A DNA stretch of 64,000 bases, taken from Microlunatus speluncae. GTDB taxonomy: Bacteria > Actinomycetota > Actinomycetes > Propionibacteriales > Propionibacteriaceae. Each line of letters starts with the position of its first letter. The first letter of the stretch is position 1. Made by a program: the position numbers and the translations under genes. Positions 32,724-44,418 of this stretch are shown piece after piece. The notes below the pieces were generated by a model. That model saw only the letters and a program-made list of their open reading frames with translations. It was not told where the DNA came from and searched no databases. Location: positions 248,001-312,000 of the forward strand of contig NZ_VKCZ01000008.1 in NCBI RefSeq assembly GCF_009299835.1. Direction: 5' to 3'.

Positions 32724-34306
32724 TCGGCGAGGGTGGTGAACTCGACGTCGATGCTGCCCACTCCCTCGGCCAGTTTCGCGACCCGGTCCGAGGTGGCGTA
32801 GGTGTACTTCTCGAAGAACATCGGCGGCGCAGGGAAGTCCTTCATGATCTCTTCCTGCACCGCGACGTAGCCGGCGATCGCCTTCTGTTGATCAAGCTCG
32901 GCGTCGGCCTTGGCCAGCAGCTGCTTCACTTCCTCGGTGTAGTAGGGAATGCAGTTCACGCAGCCGCCGGTCTCCAGATAGAACTCACGCAGCGTGTTCT
33001 GCTGGCTGGCGTACAAGGCACCCCAGCGGGAGAAGTACGGGCCGGTGAGCTTCCGCTCGTTGCGCAGCTTCTGGAACTCCGGGAAGTCGGTGGTCGGCGT
33101 GGCCGTCACGTCGGCGATGCCGAGGTTCTGCCGCAGCTGATTGGCGTAGGCCTGATAGAGCTCGTCCAGCCCGGAGCCGCCCGGATACCTGATCTCCATC
33201 GATCCGGTCCAACCGCCGGCCTCGGCCAGCAACTGCTTCGCCTTCTCCGGGTTGTACTTGCACAGGTCGCCACACAAGCCGACCGGCGTGCCCGGCTCGC
33301 CCGGCGGCGTCAGGGCACTGGCCGGCTCCCAGATGCCGCCGTAGATCGCGTCGCTGACCGCCTGCCGATCGATCGCCATCGAGATCGCCTGGCGCACCCG
33401 GATGTCGGAGTAGCGGTCGTCCCACAACGGCAACCCGAGGTAGTTCATCCCCAGTCCCTGGAAGACGTACGCCCGCTCGCCGAAGTCGGCCTTCACCTGG
33501 TTCATCCGGCTGGCCGGCACGAACAGGATGTCGGTGTTGCCCGCCTGGACGTCGGTGTAGGCCGTCGTCATGTCGGTGTAGGGCTTGAACACGATCTCGT
33601 CCACGGTCGGCTTCGGCCCGGCGTACTCGGGATAGGCCTGAACGGTGACCGGCTCGTTCTCGGTGTAGCTGCCGACGATCTTGAACGGCCCGTTGCCGAT
33701 CGGCGTCTTGGCGAACCCTTCAAGATCGTCGTAGGCCGCCGCCGGCAACGGGAAGAAGCCGGTCTGCGCCTGCGACAACTGATATGGGAACTGCCCGTCC
33801 GGGCTCATCAGCTGCACCGTGAACGTGTGCTCGTCGACGATCTTCAGCCCGGACAATTCCTTCGCCGTCGGCTCGCCCTTGCCCGGGTTGAGTTCGTCGT
33901 AGCCGACGATGTTGCTCAGCTGGCCGCTGTTGGCCCAGGCGTTGGGCCCGTAGGCGGTCGTGTTCCACGCCTTGACGTAGCTCTCGGCCGTCACCGGTTC
34001 GCCGTTGTGGAAGGTCCAGCCGTCCCGCAGCTTGATCGTCCAGTTGATCGCGTCGTCGGACTCGACCGACTCGGCGTTGAGCGGAGTGATCGATCCGTCC
34101 GCCTTGGCGAACATCAGCCCGGAGAAGATCACCCGGGTCTGGGCGAACGCGATGGTCTGCTGGCCCGGGTTGAGCGTGACCGGGTCACTGGTCGCCATCG
34201 AGACCGTTCGACTCTGCGGTTCGGTGCTCGATCCACTGTTACCGCCCGCGCAGCCGGTGAGGATCAGGAGCGCGGCCACCAAGGCCGCCGCGATGCGGGA
34301 ACTCAT
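32720..34306 (-). CDS. Peptide-binding lipoprotein of the Dpp/Opp-type importer
   Basis: 528 residues. A lipoprotein signal peptide (IAAALVAALLILTGCAGG, Cys at 19) anchors it outside the membrane. The SBP_bac_5 fold is clear: VTLNPGQQTIAFAQTRVIFSGLMF, INWTIKLRDGWTFHNGEPVTAESYVKAWN, GNGPFKIVGSYTENEPV and RVRQAISMAIDRQAV. C-terminal residues CVNCIPYY carry a cysteine pair not typical of the family. It is the first gene of the six-gene operon that runs to 27249 and should deliver short peptides to the two permeases. Confidence 0.93.
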   Translation of the reverse strand: MSSRIAAALVAALLILTGCAGGNSGSSTEPQSRTVSMATSDPVTLNPGQQTIAFAQTRVIFSGLMFAKADGSITPLNAESVESDDAINWTIKLRDGWTFHNGEPVTAESYVKAWNTTAYGPNAWANSGQLSNIVGYDELNPGKGEPTAKELSGLKIVDEHTFTVQLMSPDGQFPYQLSQAQTGFFPLPAAAYDDLEGFAKTPIGNGPFKIVGSYTENEPVTVQAYPEYAGPKPTVDEIVFKPYTDMTTAYTDVQAGNTDILFVPASRMNQVKADFGERAYVFQGLGMNYLGLPLWDDRYSDIRVRQAISMAIDRQAVSDAIYGGIWEPASALTPPGEPGTPVGLCGDLCKYNPEKAKQLLAEAGGWTGSMEIRYPGGSGLDELYQAYANQLRQNLGIADVTATPTTDFPEFQKLRNERKLTGPYFSRWGALYASQQNTLREFYLETGGCVNCIPYYTEEVKQLLAKADAELDQQKAIAGYVAVQEEIMKDFPAPPMFFEKYTYATSDRVAKLAEGVGSIDVEFTTLAE

Positions 34307-34356
34307 GTCAATTGATCTTGGGCCCGGCCGACGGCCGAGTCAAGAGCAAGACTCAG

Positions 34357-34380
34357 AAGTTTCAGTACGAAATGAAACTT
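34357..34380. promoter_or_regulatory. 8-bp inverted repeat, probable operator of the peptide operon
   Basis: AAGTTTCA (34357-34364) and TGAAACTT (34373-34380) are exact inverted copies 8 bp apart, in an AT-rich patch 50 bp before the binding-protein start and 71 bp before leuS. The size suits a MarR/GbsR dimer, and such a regulator is encoded within the operon. It could also influence leuS, which diverges here. Confidence 0.65.
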
Positions 34381-34450
34381 TAACACCGCCGTGACCCGGG
34401 AGTTGATCACGCCACTACCGTGATGCCACACGATCGGGAAGGACCCAGGC

Positions 34451-37297
34451 ATGAGCAACACGTCGCCCCGCACCGAGGACAGCGCCCCGGCCCACCGCTA
34501 CACCGCGCGCCTGGCCGGGGAGCTCGAGCGCCGCTGGCAGCGGACCTGGGCCGAGCACGGCACGTTCCACGCCCCCAATCCGACCGGGCCGCTGCGCGGG
34601 CCGGTGCCGGCGGACAAGCTGTTCGTCCAGGACATGTTTCCGTACCCGTCCGGCGCCGGGCTCCACGTCGGGCATCCGCTCGGCTTCATCGGCACGGACG
34701 TGTTCGCCCGGTTCCATCGGATGACCGGGCGGAATGTCCTGCACACCATGGGATTCGACGCCTTCGGCCTGCCCGCCGAGCAGTACGCGGTGCAGACCGG
34801 CCAACATCCGCGGACGACGACCGAGCGGAACATCGAGCGCTACCTGGATCAGATCCGCCGGCTGGGGCTCGGCCACGACGAACGCCGGCGGATCACGACG
34901 ACCGATCCGGGCTACTACCGGTGGACCCAGTGGATCTTCCTGCAGATCTTCAACGCCTGGTACGACGAGCGTGCCGGCCGGGCCCGGCCGATCGTCGAAC
35001 TGGAGGCGGAGTACGCCGACGGCGTGCGACCGACGCCGGACGGCCGATCATGGCCGGAGCTGAGCGACCGGGAGCGCCGGATGATCATCGACGACCAGCG
35101 GCTGGCGTATCAGTCCGAGGCGCCGGTGAACTGGTGCCCGGGACTCGGCACGGTGGTGGCCAACGAGGAGGTCACCGCGGACGGCCGGAGCGAGCGGGGC
35201 AACTTTCCCGTGTTCCGCAAGAACCTCCGGCAGTGGAAGCTGCGGATCACCGCGTACGCCGACCGGCTGCTGGCCGACCTGGACGGGCTGGACTGGCCCG
35301 ACAAGATCAAGACGATGCAGCGCAACTGGATCGGCCGCTCCACCGGGGCCAGCATCCGGTTCCCGATCACCGACCGGCCGGACGAGCACATCGAGGTGTT
35401 CACGACCCGGCCGGACACCGTCTTCGGCGCCACCTACCTGGTGCTGGCGCCGGAGCATCCACTGGTCGACCGGGTGCTGGCCGGGTCCTGGCCCGACGGT
35501 GTCCCGGCCGGCTGGACCGGCGGCGCGGAGACCCCGGGCGAGGCCGTGGCCGGCTACCGCCGGGCGGCGGCCCGGAAGTCGGACCTGGACCGGCAGGAGA
35601 GCCGGGAGAAGACCGGGGTGTTCCTCGGCGACTGGGCCACGAATCCCTTGACCGGCGGGCGGATCCCGGTGTTCATCGCCGACTACGTGCTGTCGGGGTA
35701 CGGGACCGGCGCGATCATGGCCGTGCCCGGGCAGGATCAACGCGACTGGGACTTCGCCGAGGCATTCGGGTTGCCGATCGTCCGTACCGTCCGGCCGCCG
35801 GAGGACTTCGCCGGGCAGGCCTATGTCGGCGCCGGGCCGGCGATCAACTCGGCCTTCCTGGACGGCCGGCAGGTCGACGACGCCAAGAAGTTGATCATCG
35901 ACTGGCTGGAGTCGCACGGCCACGGCACCGGCCGCACGCAGTACAAGATGCGGGACTGGCTGTTCGCCCGGCAGCGCTACTGGGGTGAGCCGTTCCCGAT
36001 CGTCTACGACGAGCATGATCAACCCGTCGCCCTGCCCGAACACCTGCTCCCGGTCGTGCTGCCCGAGGTGGACGACTACACGCCGCGCACCTTCGATCCG
36101 GACGACGCCGCCTCCGAGCCGTCGCCGCCGCTGTCCCGGGCCGCGGATTGGATCGAGGTCGAACTCGATCTCGGCGACGGGCCGAAGGTCTATCGCCGCG
36201 ACGCCAATGTGATGCCGCAATGGGCCGGCTCGTCGTGGTACCAGTTGCGCTACGTCGATCCGACCGACGCCGAGCAACTCTGCGCACCGGAGAACGAGCG
36301 GTACTGGTTGGGCCCGCAACCCGGTCGGCACGGCGCGGACGACCCCGGCGGCGTCGACCTCTACATCGGGGGCCAGGAGCATGCGGTGCTGCACCTGCTG
36401 TACGCCCGCTTCTGGCAGAAGGTGCTCTTCGATCTCGGCCACGTCAGCGGCTCCGAACCGTACCGCCGGCTGTTCAATCAGGGCTACATCCAGGCCTACG
36501 CCTACACCGACTCGCGCGGGGTCTACGTGCCGGCCGAGGAGGTGACCGAGGCCGACAGCCGACACTTCTGGCACGGGCAGGAGGTCCGCCAGGAGTACGG
36601 CAAGATGGGCAAGAGCCTGAAGAACGTGGTGACGCCGGACGAGATGTGCGAACGCTACGGTGCGGACACCTTCCGGCTGTACGAGATGTCGATGGGACCG
36701 ATGGACGTGTCGCGGCCCTGGTCGACGAAGGATGTCGTCGGCGCGCAACGGTTCCTGCAGCGGGTCTGGCGGATCATGATCGACGAGGACACCGGCGAGC
36801 TGCGGGTCGGCGAAGATCAACCGGACGAGCCGACGCTCCGGATCCTGCACCGCACCATCGCCGGCGTCCGCGACGACTATGCCGCCCTGCGGTTCAACAC
36901 CGCGGGGGCGAAGCTGATCGAGCTGACCAATCACCTCACCAAGGCCTACGCCGAACGATCCGGTCCTCGCGCCGTGGTGGAGCCGCTGGTGTTGATGCTG
37001 GCTCCCCTGTGTCCGCACTTCGCCGAGGAACTCTGGCTGCGACTGGGTCACCCCGAGTCGCTGGCGCACGGGCCGTTCCCGGCCGCCGACGAGCGCTATC
37101 TGGCGCAGGACGTCGTCGAGTACCGGATCCAGATCAATGGCAAGGTCCGCGGCCGGGTCACGGTGCCCGTCGACGCCGACCGCGACGCGGTGATCACCGC
37201 CGCGCTCGGCGAGCCGCGGATCGCCGAGCTCCTGGCCGGCGTCCAGCCACGGAAGCTGATCTTCGTCCCGGGCCGGCTGGTGAATCTGGTGCCCTGA
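34451..37297 (+). CDS. leuS: Leucyl-tRNA synthetase
   Basis: 948 residues. It charges tRNA-Leu. The class I motifs are HVGH at residues 72-75 (in [16 protein letters not shown]) and KMGKS at 718-722 (a variant of KMSKS). The CP1 editing domain contains [19 protein letters not shown] and [19 protein letters not shown], so mischarged tRNA can be corrected. The zinc/tRNA-contact region [15 protein letters not shown] is present but with a single Cys. The C-terminal anticodon/[10 protein letters not shown] domain ([20 protein letters not shown]) is complete. It sits alone, divergent from the peptide-transport operon and 5 bp from the convergent xerC. Confidence 0.97.
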   Translation: MSNTSPRTEDSAPAHRYTARLAGELERRWQRTWAEHGTFHAPNPTGPLRGPVPADKLFVQDMFPYPSGAGLHVGHPLGFIGTDVFARFHRMTGRNVLHTMGFDAFGLPAEQYAVQTGQHPRTTTERNIERYLDQIRRLGLGHDERRRITTTDPGYYRWTQWIFLQIFNAWYDERAGRARPIVELEAEYADGVRPTPDGRSWPELSDRERRMIIDDQRLAYQSEAPVNWCPGLGTVVANEEVTADGRSERGNFPVFRKNLRQWKLRITAYADRLLADLDGLDWPDKIKTMQRNWIGRSTGASIRFPITDRPDEHIEVFTTRPDTVFGATYLVLAPEHPLVDRVLAGSWPDGVPAGWTGGAETPGEAVAGYRRAAARKSDLDRQESREKTGVFLGDWATNPLTGGRIPVFIADYVLSGYGTGAIMAVPGQDQRDWDFAEAFGLPIVRTVRPPEDFAGQAYVGAGPAINSAFLDGRQVDDAKKLIIDWLESHGHGTGRTQYKMRDWLFARQRYWGEPFPIVYDEHDQPVALPEHLLPVVLPEVDDYTPRTFDPDDAASEPSPPLSRAADWIEVELDLGDGPKVYRRDANVMPQWAGSSWYQLRYVDPTDAEQLCAPENERYWLGPQPGRHGADDPGGVDLYIGGQEHAVLHLLYARFWQKVLFDLGHVSGSEPYRRLFNQGYIQAYAYTDSRGVYVPAEEVTEADSRHFWHGQEVRQEYGKMGKSLKNVVTPDEMCERYGADTFRLYEMSMGPMDVSRPWSTKDVVGAQRFLQRVWRIMIDEDTGELRVGEDQPDEPTLRILHRTIAGVRDDYAALRFNTAGAKLIELTNHLTKAYAERSGPRAVVEPLVLMLAPLCPHFAEELWLRLGHPESLAHGPFPAADERYLAQDVVEYRIQINGKVRGRVTVPVDADRDAVITAALGEPRIAELLAGVQPRKLIFVPGRLVNLVP

Positions 37298-37302
37298 CCG
37301 GG

Positions 37303-38262
37303 TCAGGCCCGCGGATGGGCCTGCTGGTACGCCCGCCGCAGCCGGTCGGTGGTGACGTGGGTATAGATCTGGGTGGTGGCCAGGGAGGCGTGGCCGAGCA
37401 ACTCCTGGACGCTGCGCAGGTCGGCCCCGCCCTCGAGCAGATGCGTCGCCATCGCGTGCCGCAGCCCGTGCGGGCCGAGATCGGGGGCGCCGTCGGTCAG
37501 TCGCAAGGCCCGGTGCACGATCCGCCGGACGACCCGTTGATCGATCCGCCGGCCGCGCTCGCCGAGGAAGATCGCGGCCGGGGATTCCGGCGTGCGCAAC
37601 GGCTCGCGACCCTCGGCCAGCCAGCGGTCCAGGGCCCGGAAGGCCGGCGCCCCGAGCGGCACGGTGCGCTCTTTCCGACCCTTGCCGAAGACCCGGATGG
37701 TGCGCCGGTCGGTGTCCACGTCGGTCTGGTTCAGGCCGCACAGCTCGGCGACTCGGACACCGCTGCCGTACAGCACCTCCAAGATCGCCACGTCCCGCAG
37801 CGCGACCGGCCCGCCGTCCTCGGCCGCGACCGCGATGGCCTGCTCCAGCATCCGTTGCGCCTCCGACCGCTCCAGGGTGTCGGGCAGCCGGCGCTGTTGC
37901 TTCGGTGACCGCAGCGACCCCGCCGGGTCGTTCTCGATCTCACCGGTCCGCTGGGCCCAGGCGAAGAAGACCCGGGCCGCGGTGGCCCGTCGTTGCAGAC
38001 TGGACCGGGCCTGGCCGAGGGTCTGCTGCCGGGCCAGCCAGCTGCGCAGATCACCGAGACCGGCCTCGGCCAGGGTCCCGCGGCCGAGCCGGGTCAGGTG
38101 CTCCAGCAGCGAGGTGAGGTCGGCCCGGTAGGCCCGGACCGTGTGCTCGGAGAGGTGTCGCTCGGCTGCGAGGTGACGCAGGTAACTCGCCAGGATCCGG
38201 CGATGAGCCTCGGGCAGGAGGTCGTCGGCCGGGCCTTCGGCGCTGGCATCGGATCCGGACAC
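37303..38262 (-). CDS. xerC: Tyrosine recombinase XerC
   Basis: 319 residues. XerC with XerD resolves chromosome dimers at dif. The SAM-like N-terminal core-binding domain (about 20-110) has SEHTVRAYRADLTSLLEHL. The catalytic domain carries the R at GSGVRVAELCGL, K in FGKGRKERTVPL, H-x-x-R in GPHGLRHAMATHLLEGGADLRSVQELLGHASLATTQIYTHV and the nucleophile Tyr in IYTHV. All catalytic residues are present. The length and motifs are those of housekeeping XerC rather than of a phage or island integrase. It converges with leuS. Confidence 0.93.
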   Translation of the reverse strand: MSGSDASAEGPADDLLPEAHRRILASYLRHLAAERHLSEHTVRAYRADLTSLLEHLTRLGRGTLAEAGLGDLRSWLARQQTLGQARSSLQRRATAARVFFAWAQRTGEIENDPAGSLRSPKQQRRLPDTLERSEAQRMLEQAIAVAAEDGGPVALRDVAILEVLYGSGVRVAELCGLNQTDVDTDRRTIRVFGKGRKERTVPLGAPAFRALDRWLAEGREPLRTPESPAAIFLGERGRRIDQRVVRRIVHRALRLTDGAPDLGPHGLRHAMATHLLEGGADLRSVQELLGHASLATTQIYTHVTTDRLRRAYQQAHPRA

Positions 38263-38356
38263 GCTTCCACCATCGGTCGCCCGGTCCGGATCGACAAGTC
38301 GCCACGCCGCCGTCCGCGGTCGCGCGCGGCCGGCCCACGCCCGCGCACGGCGTGAT

Positions 38357-39391
38357 ATGCAAGAGTTCGTGCCTCTACCTCAACTGAGCCAGCTCATCGT
38401 CGGCGGCTATTCCGGTGCCATGGGCGACGGATCCGGAATCGTCACCCTCCGGGTCGGACCCCAGGACGTGTCCACCCTCGGCACCCTCGAGATCGATTCG
38501 CCGAGCTATCTGATCCGCCATCCCGACCGGCCGCTGTTGTACGCGGTGTCGGAGGGTGACGCTTCGACCGTCGCCGCGCTGCGACTGACCGATCACGGCC
38601 CGGAGTTGATCAATCAGGTCGCCAACTCGGGCACCGGCGCCTGTCACCTGTGCTTCAGCCCCGACGGGCGGTTCGTGATCACCGCGAACTACGGGTCGAG
38701 TTCGGTCTCCTGCTTCGGTCTCGCCGAGGACGGCAGCCTGACCGAGCAGACCGACCTGTGGCTGGCCACCGGCAGTGGCCCGGATGCCAGCCGGCAGTCC
38801 GAACCACATCCGCACCAGGTGGTCGTGGACGGCGACCTGATCCTGGTGCCCGACCTCGGCACCGACCGGGTGCACCGGCTCGGCATCGACGCCGCCGGCA
38901 AGATCAGCCCGGCCGGCGACCCGATCATCCTGCCGCCCGGCTCCGGGCCGCGGCACCTGGTCGTCGTCGATGATCAACTCGTGGTCGCCTGTGAGCTCTC
39001 GGCCGAGGTCTGGTGGGGATCTCGCCTCGGCAACGGCGGCGAGCAGGGCCAGGTCGTACCGGCGTCGGGCAGCGATGTCGACTCCCGGATCTACCCGTCG
39101 GCGATCGTTGCGGACGCGGCGTCGATCTTCGTCGCCAACCGCGGTTCGGACACGGTCGCGGCCTTCCAGTTGTCCGACGGGCTGGTCCGGCCGGGCATCG
39201 AGATCACCTGCGGCGGCGCCTGGCCGCGCGACCTGATCGTCACCGCGAGCCACCTCTGGGTCGCCAACCAGAACGACGGAACCGTGGTCGCGATCGCCCG
39301 GGATGATCTGGCCGCCGGCCGGATCGACGGCACGATCAACACGCCGAGCCCCTCCTGCCTGATCGCCCTGTCCGAGAGAGTGACCGCCTGA
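38357..39391 (+). CDS. Lactonase-type beta-propeller protein
   Basis: 344 residues. The seven-bladed propeller of the 6-phosphogluconolactonase/YbhE family (PF10282) shows recurring strands: LLYAVSEGDASTVAALRL, ACHLCFSPDGRFVITANYGSSSVSCF, SEPHPHQVVVDGDLILVPDLGTDRVHRLG, GPRHLVVVDDQLVVACEL and ASIFVANRGSDTVAAFQL. The PHPHQ and GPRH elements are conserved in the family. It probably hydrolyses a sugar lactone in the cytosol, possibly 6-phosphogluconolactone, although the bacterial pentose-phosphate enzyme is usually of another family. The stop overlaps the ATG of the amidohydrolase by 1 bp. Confidence 0.87.
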   Translation: MQEFVPLPQLSQLIVGGYSGAMGDGSGIVTLRVGPQDVSTLGTLEIDSPSYLIRHPDRPLLYAVSEGDASTVAALRLTDHGPELINQVANSGTGACHLCFSPDGRFVITANYGSSSVSCFGLAEDGSLTEQTDLWLATGSGPDASRQSEPHPHQVVVDGDLILVPDLGTDRVHRLGIDAAGKISPAGDPIILPPGSGPRHLVVVDDQLVVACELSAEVWWGSRLGNGGEQGQVVPASGSDVDSRIYPSAIVADAASIFVANRGSDTVAAFQLSDGLVRPGIEITCGGAWPRDLIVTASHLWVANQNDGTVVAIARDDLAAGRIDGTINTPSPSCLIALSERVTA

Positions 39392-40656
39392 TGTCCAAGC
39401 AGACCAAGGATTCGACCTTTCCCCGGCGCTCGGGCGAGCTGGCGATCGTCGGCGGCCGGGTGGTGCCGGTGGTCGGCGACCCGATCGAGGGCGGCACCGT
39501 CCTGATCCGGGACGGCGTGATCGCCGAGGTCGGCAGCAGGGTCAAGATCAGTAAGAAGGCGGAGCTGATCGACGCGGCCGGGCAGTGGGTGCTGCCCGGC
39601 TTCGTCGAGGCGCACGGTCACGTCGGCGTGCACGAGGAGGGCAACGGCTGGGCCGGCCAGGACACCAACGAGATGACCGATCCGGTCGGGGCGCGGTTCC
39701 GGGCCCTGGACGCGATCAACCCGGCCGACGAGGGCTTCCGGGACGCGCTCGCCGGCGGGGTCACCTCGGTCGTGGTGAAGCCGGGCTCCGGCAACCCGAT
39801 CGGCGGCCAGACCGTGGCGGTCAAGTCCTGGGGCCGGATGGTCGACGAGATGGTGTTCGCCCAGCCGTGCAGCATCAAGTCGGCGCTGGGTGAGAACCCG
39901 AAGCGGGTGTACGGCGAGAAGAAGCAGACGCCGTCGACCCGGCTCGGCGTCGCGTCGGTGATCAGGGACGCGCTGCGCAAGGCTCAGGACTACCGGGCCC
40001 GACGGGACCAGGCGGAGAAGGATGGCAAGCCGTTCGACCGGGACGCCAACTCCGAGGTGCTGGTCTCGGTGCTGAGCGGCGAGGTGCCCTGGTGTCAGCA
40101 CACCCACCGGGCCGACGACATCGCCACCGCGCTCCGGCTGGCCGACGAGTTCGGCTATCGGTTGGTGATCAACCACGGCACGGAGGGCCATCTGCTGGCC
40201 GACGTGCTGGCCGAACGGGACATCCCGGTGATCATCGGTCCCCTGTTCACCTCGCGCAGCAAGGTCGAGGTGAACCAGCGGGACCTGCGCAACCCGGGTC
40301 TGCTGGCCGAGGCCGGAGTCAAGATCGCGATCACCACCGATCATCCGGTGGTGCCGATCAACTTCCTCGTCTACCAGGCGATCCTGTCGGTCAAGGAGGG
40401 GCTCGACCGCGCCACGGCGCTCAGGTCGATCACGATCAATCCGGCCGAGATCCTCGGCCTGGCGGACCGGGTCGGTTCGCTGGAGGCCGGCAAGGACGGC
40501 GATGTGGTGCTCTGGGACGGCGATCCGCTGGAGATCATGAGCCGGGCCCAGCGGGTGATCATTGAGGGCCGCGAGGTCTACCACTACGATGCTGCGGGCC
40601 GCGCGGGAATCACCGCGGACCCGTATTGGACCGTACGAGAGGACAAGCATCGGTGA
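39391..40656 (+). CDS. Metal-dependent amidohydrolase (imidazolonepropionase-like)
   Basis: 421 residues. The N-terminal beta-sandwich (LAIVGGRVVPVVGDPIEGGTVLIRDGVI) leads to the TIM barrel with the first metal site GFVEAHGHVG (H-x-H). Later ligands are seen at CQHTHRADD (His), GYRLVINHGTEGH (His) and IAITTDHPVVP (Asp). The C-terminal NPAEILGLADRVGSLEAGKDGDVVLWDGDPL is typical of the superfamily. Substrate is probably a cyclic amide, but sequence does not decide it. Operon with the lactonase (1 bp overlap) and with def (4 bp overlap). Confidence 0.88.
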   Translation: MSKQTKDSTFPRRSGELAIVGGRVVPVVGDPIEGGTVLIRDGVIAEVGSRVKISKKAELIDAAGQWVLPGFVEAHGHVGVHEEGNGWAGQDTNEMTDPVGARFRALDAINPADEGFRDALAGGVTSVVVKPGSGNPIGGQTVAVKSWGRMVDEMVFAQPCSIKSALGENPKRVYGEKKQTPSTRLGVASVIRDALRKAQDYRARRDQAEKDGKPFDRDANSEVLVSVLSGEVPWCQHTHRADDIATALRLADEFGYRLVINHGTEGHLLADVLAERDIPVIIGPLFTSRSKVEVNQRDLRNPGLLAEAGVKIAITTDHPVVPINFLVYQAILSVKEGLDRATALRSITINPAEILGLADRVGSLEAGKDGDVVLWDGDPLEIMSRAQRVIIEGREVYHYDAAGRAGITADPYWTVREDKHR

Positions 40657-41231
40657 CGACGCTGACCGAGCTGACCAGTGGTGGCACGACCCTGCCGATC
40701 ACCCGGTGGGGGACTCCGGTCATGCATGCCCGGACCCGGCCGGTCACCGAGTACGACGATGACCTGCACCGGCTGATCCGGGACATGTTCGCCACCATGC
40801 GCGCCGCCGACGGCGTCGGCCTGGCCGCGACCCAGGTGGGCGTCGATCTCTCGGTGTTCGTCTACGATTGCCCCGATGATGATCATCGTCGTCAGGTCGG
40901 TGTCTTCTGCAACCCGGTGGTGATCTTGCCCGAGGGCCGGGACCGGGTGCTGGAGACCGAGGAGGAGGGCTGCCTCTCGCTGCCCGGCGCCTACATCGAT
41001 CTGGCCCGTCCCGACCGGGCGACCTGCCGCGGCCAGGACGCCTTCGGGAACGATCAGGAACTGGTCGGCACCGGACTGCTGTCCCGCTGCCTGCAGCACG
41101 AGACCGATCATCTCGAGGGGACGGTCTTCGGCGACCGGCTGGCCGGCCGGCTGCGCAAGAAGCTCTACCGCCGGCACGAGGAACTGGCCGAGGAGTATCC
41201 GGCCGACTGGCCGGTCACCCCGCGGACATAG
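40653..41231 (+). CDS. def: Peptide deformylase
   Basis: 192 residues from GTG 40653, whose codon overlaps the upstream stop (GTGA). It removes the formyl group from nascent protein N-termini. All three motifs are present: GVGLAATQVG (motif 1), EGCLSLPG with the metal-binding Cys (motif 2) and QHETDHLEG with the H-E-x-x-H zinc/iron site (motif 3). It is co-translated with an amidohydrolase and a lactonase, an unusual setting for def. No fmt gene lies next to it. Confidence 0.95.
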   Translation: MTTLTELTSGGTTLPITRWGTPVMHARTRPVTEYDDDLHRLIRDMFATMRAADGVGLAATQVGVDLSVFVYDCPDDDHRRQVGVFCNPVVILPEGRDRVLETEEEGCLSLPGAYIDLARPDRATCRGQDAFGNDQELVGTGLLSRCLQHETDHLEGTVFGDRLAGRLRKKLYRRHEELAEEYPADWPVTPRT

Positions 41232-41241
41232 TCGCTGTGTG

Positions 41242-41338
41242 TTCGTCCCCTGAGCCTGTCGAAGGGCAAGATCGATGACGCGGCAACGTCCGTGGGATAG
41301 CAGTCCGGGCATGCCATTCGACAAGCTCAGGGAACGAA
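41242..41338. repeat. Inverted pair of a dispersed palindromic repeat between def and ybdD
   Basis: TTCGTCCCCTGAGCCTGTCG and the next seven bases (to 41268) are matched in inverted orientation by 41312-41338, with 3 mismatches over 27 bp and a 43-nt spacer. The pair fills the gap between two convergent genes and can fold into one long hairpin, so it may end both transcripts. A single unit of the same repeat occurs at 15523-15539. Confidence 0.8.
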
Positions 41339-41345
41339 TAAGCGA

Positions 41346-41539
41346 TCAGCAGCAGCGGCCCTGAGGGCTCCGGTCCTGCTCATCGGTACGCTCTCGCCAG
41401 AAATCCCGCTCGGCCAGGACCGGCTCGCCCGGGTGGGTGCGGCGCTGATGATCAAGGTAGACCTGGTAAGCGTTGTCGCCCATCACGGAGGTGACGTACC
41501 AGCGCACCGCCCGCCAGGCCCGGCCGACGACGGCGGGCA

Positions 41540-41540
<1 letters not shown>
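41346..41540 (-). CDS. ybdD: YbdD-family small protein (KCU-star domain)
   Basis: 64 residues from ATG 41540, overlapping the cstA stop by 1 bp. The sequence AWRAVRWYVTSVMGDNAYQVYLDHQRRTHPGEPVLAERDFWRER is that of the DUF466/YbdD family, which is always found right behind CstA/BtsT-type carbon-starvation transporters. It probably modulates the transporter. The gene is easy to miss because a longer unrelated frame covers it. The Q-G-R-C-C end is not conserved. Confidence 0.9.
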
Positions 41541-43813
<2,273 letters not shown>

Positions 43814-44004
43814 GACGAACCCTCCCGCCGCCGACACACCTCCGGCGATGGTAACAGCGTGCGCCGGGCGGACGATCAGTTCGTTATGGAGCTGTGAAGG
43901 GCTGACTGATCGGCAGGCCTTGATCAAGGATGATCAAGATCCCTTCGTCCGCCGGTTGATCATCGACCGGACTCGGGATCGTGCCTGGCCGGAGCCTGAG
44001 GACG

Positions 44005-44418
44005 TCAGGCCGACGGCGCGAGATACTCGTGCCGGAGGTCGCTCACCGCCGCGATGTGGTCGAAGTCGTGGTCCGCGGCCAGCACGGTCGCGTCGTTCAC
44101 GATCGCGTACCCCGCGATCAGCAGGTCGAGCGATCCCGCCGCGCGGACGAGCCCCGATCCCCACAGCGAGCTCTGGAGGTCGAGCACCAGTGATTCGTCC
44201 GGCGCGTGCTCCAGCGGGAATCCCCGGGAGATCTGCTCGCGGTAGTGGGCGTGCTCCTCGGGCGTCCGGGCGCTGTGGCAGAACTCGAGGACCTGCGGTG
44301 GACAGGTGACGAAAAGATCGGCGGGTGCACGCTCGATGCGCCGTAGCCGCGCGGTGACGGCTGGGTCGCCGGAGGCCAGCCTGGCCCAGACCGAGTTGTC
44401 GACCAGGTAGTCGGTCAC
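44005..44418 (-). CDS. VapC-type PIN toxin
   Basis: 137 residues. MTDYLVDNSVWARL has Asp7 as the first PIN ligand, with Glu in QVLEFCHSAR, then a DLLIAGYAIVNDATVLAADHDFDHIA block carrying the remaining acids (Asp in LDLL, Asp in ADHDFD). Size and motifs fit VapC ribonucleases of the family common in mycobacteria and relatives. It starts 4 bp inside the VapB gene, which precedes it on the same strand. It is the second PIN-type toxin of the window and is not closely related to the first. Confidence 0.9.
   Translation of the reverse strand: MTDYLVDNSVWARLASGDPAVTARLRRIERAPADLFVTCPPQVLEFCHSARTPEEHAHYREQISRGFPLEHAPDESLVLDLQSSLWGSGLVRAAGSLDLLIAGYAIVNDATVLAADHDFDHIAAVSDLRHEYLAPSA

Noticed and set aside
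35048..37741. 897-codon reverse-strand frame over leuS and xerC
   Set aside because: Shadow of leuS. No recognisable motif, and it spans two well-supported genes.
37303..38262. Tyrosine recombinase as a mobile-element integrase
   Set aside because: Length, motifs and context fit chromosomal XerC, and no att-like repeats flank it.
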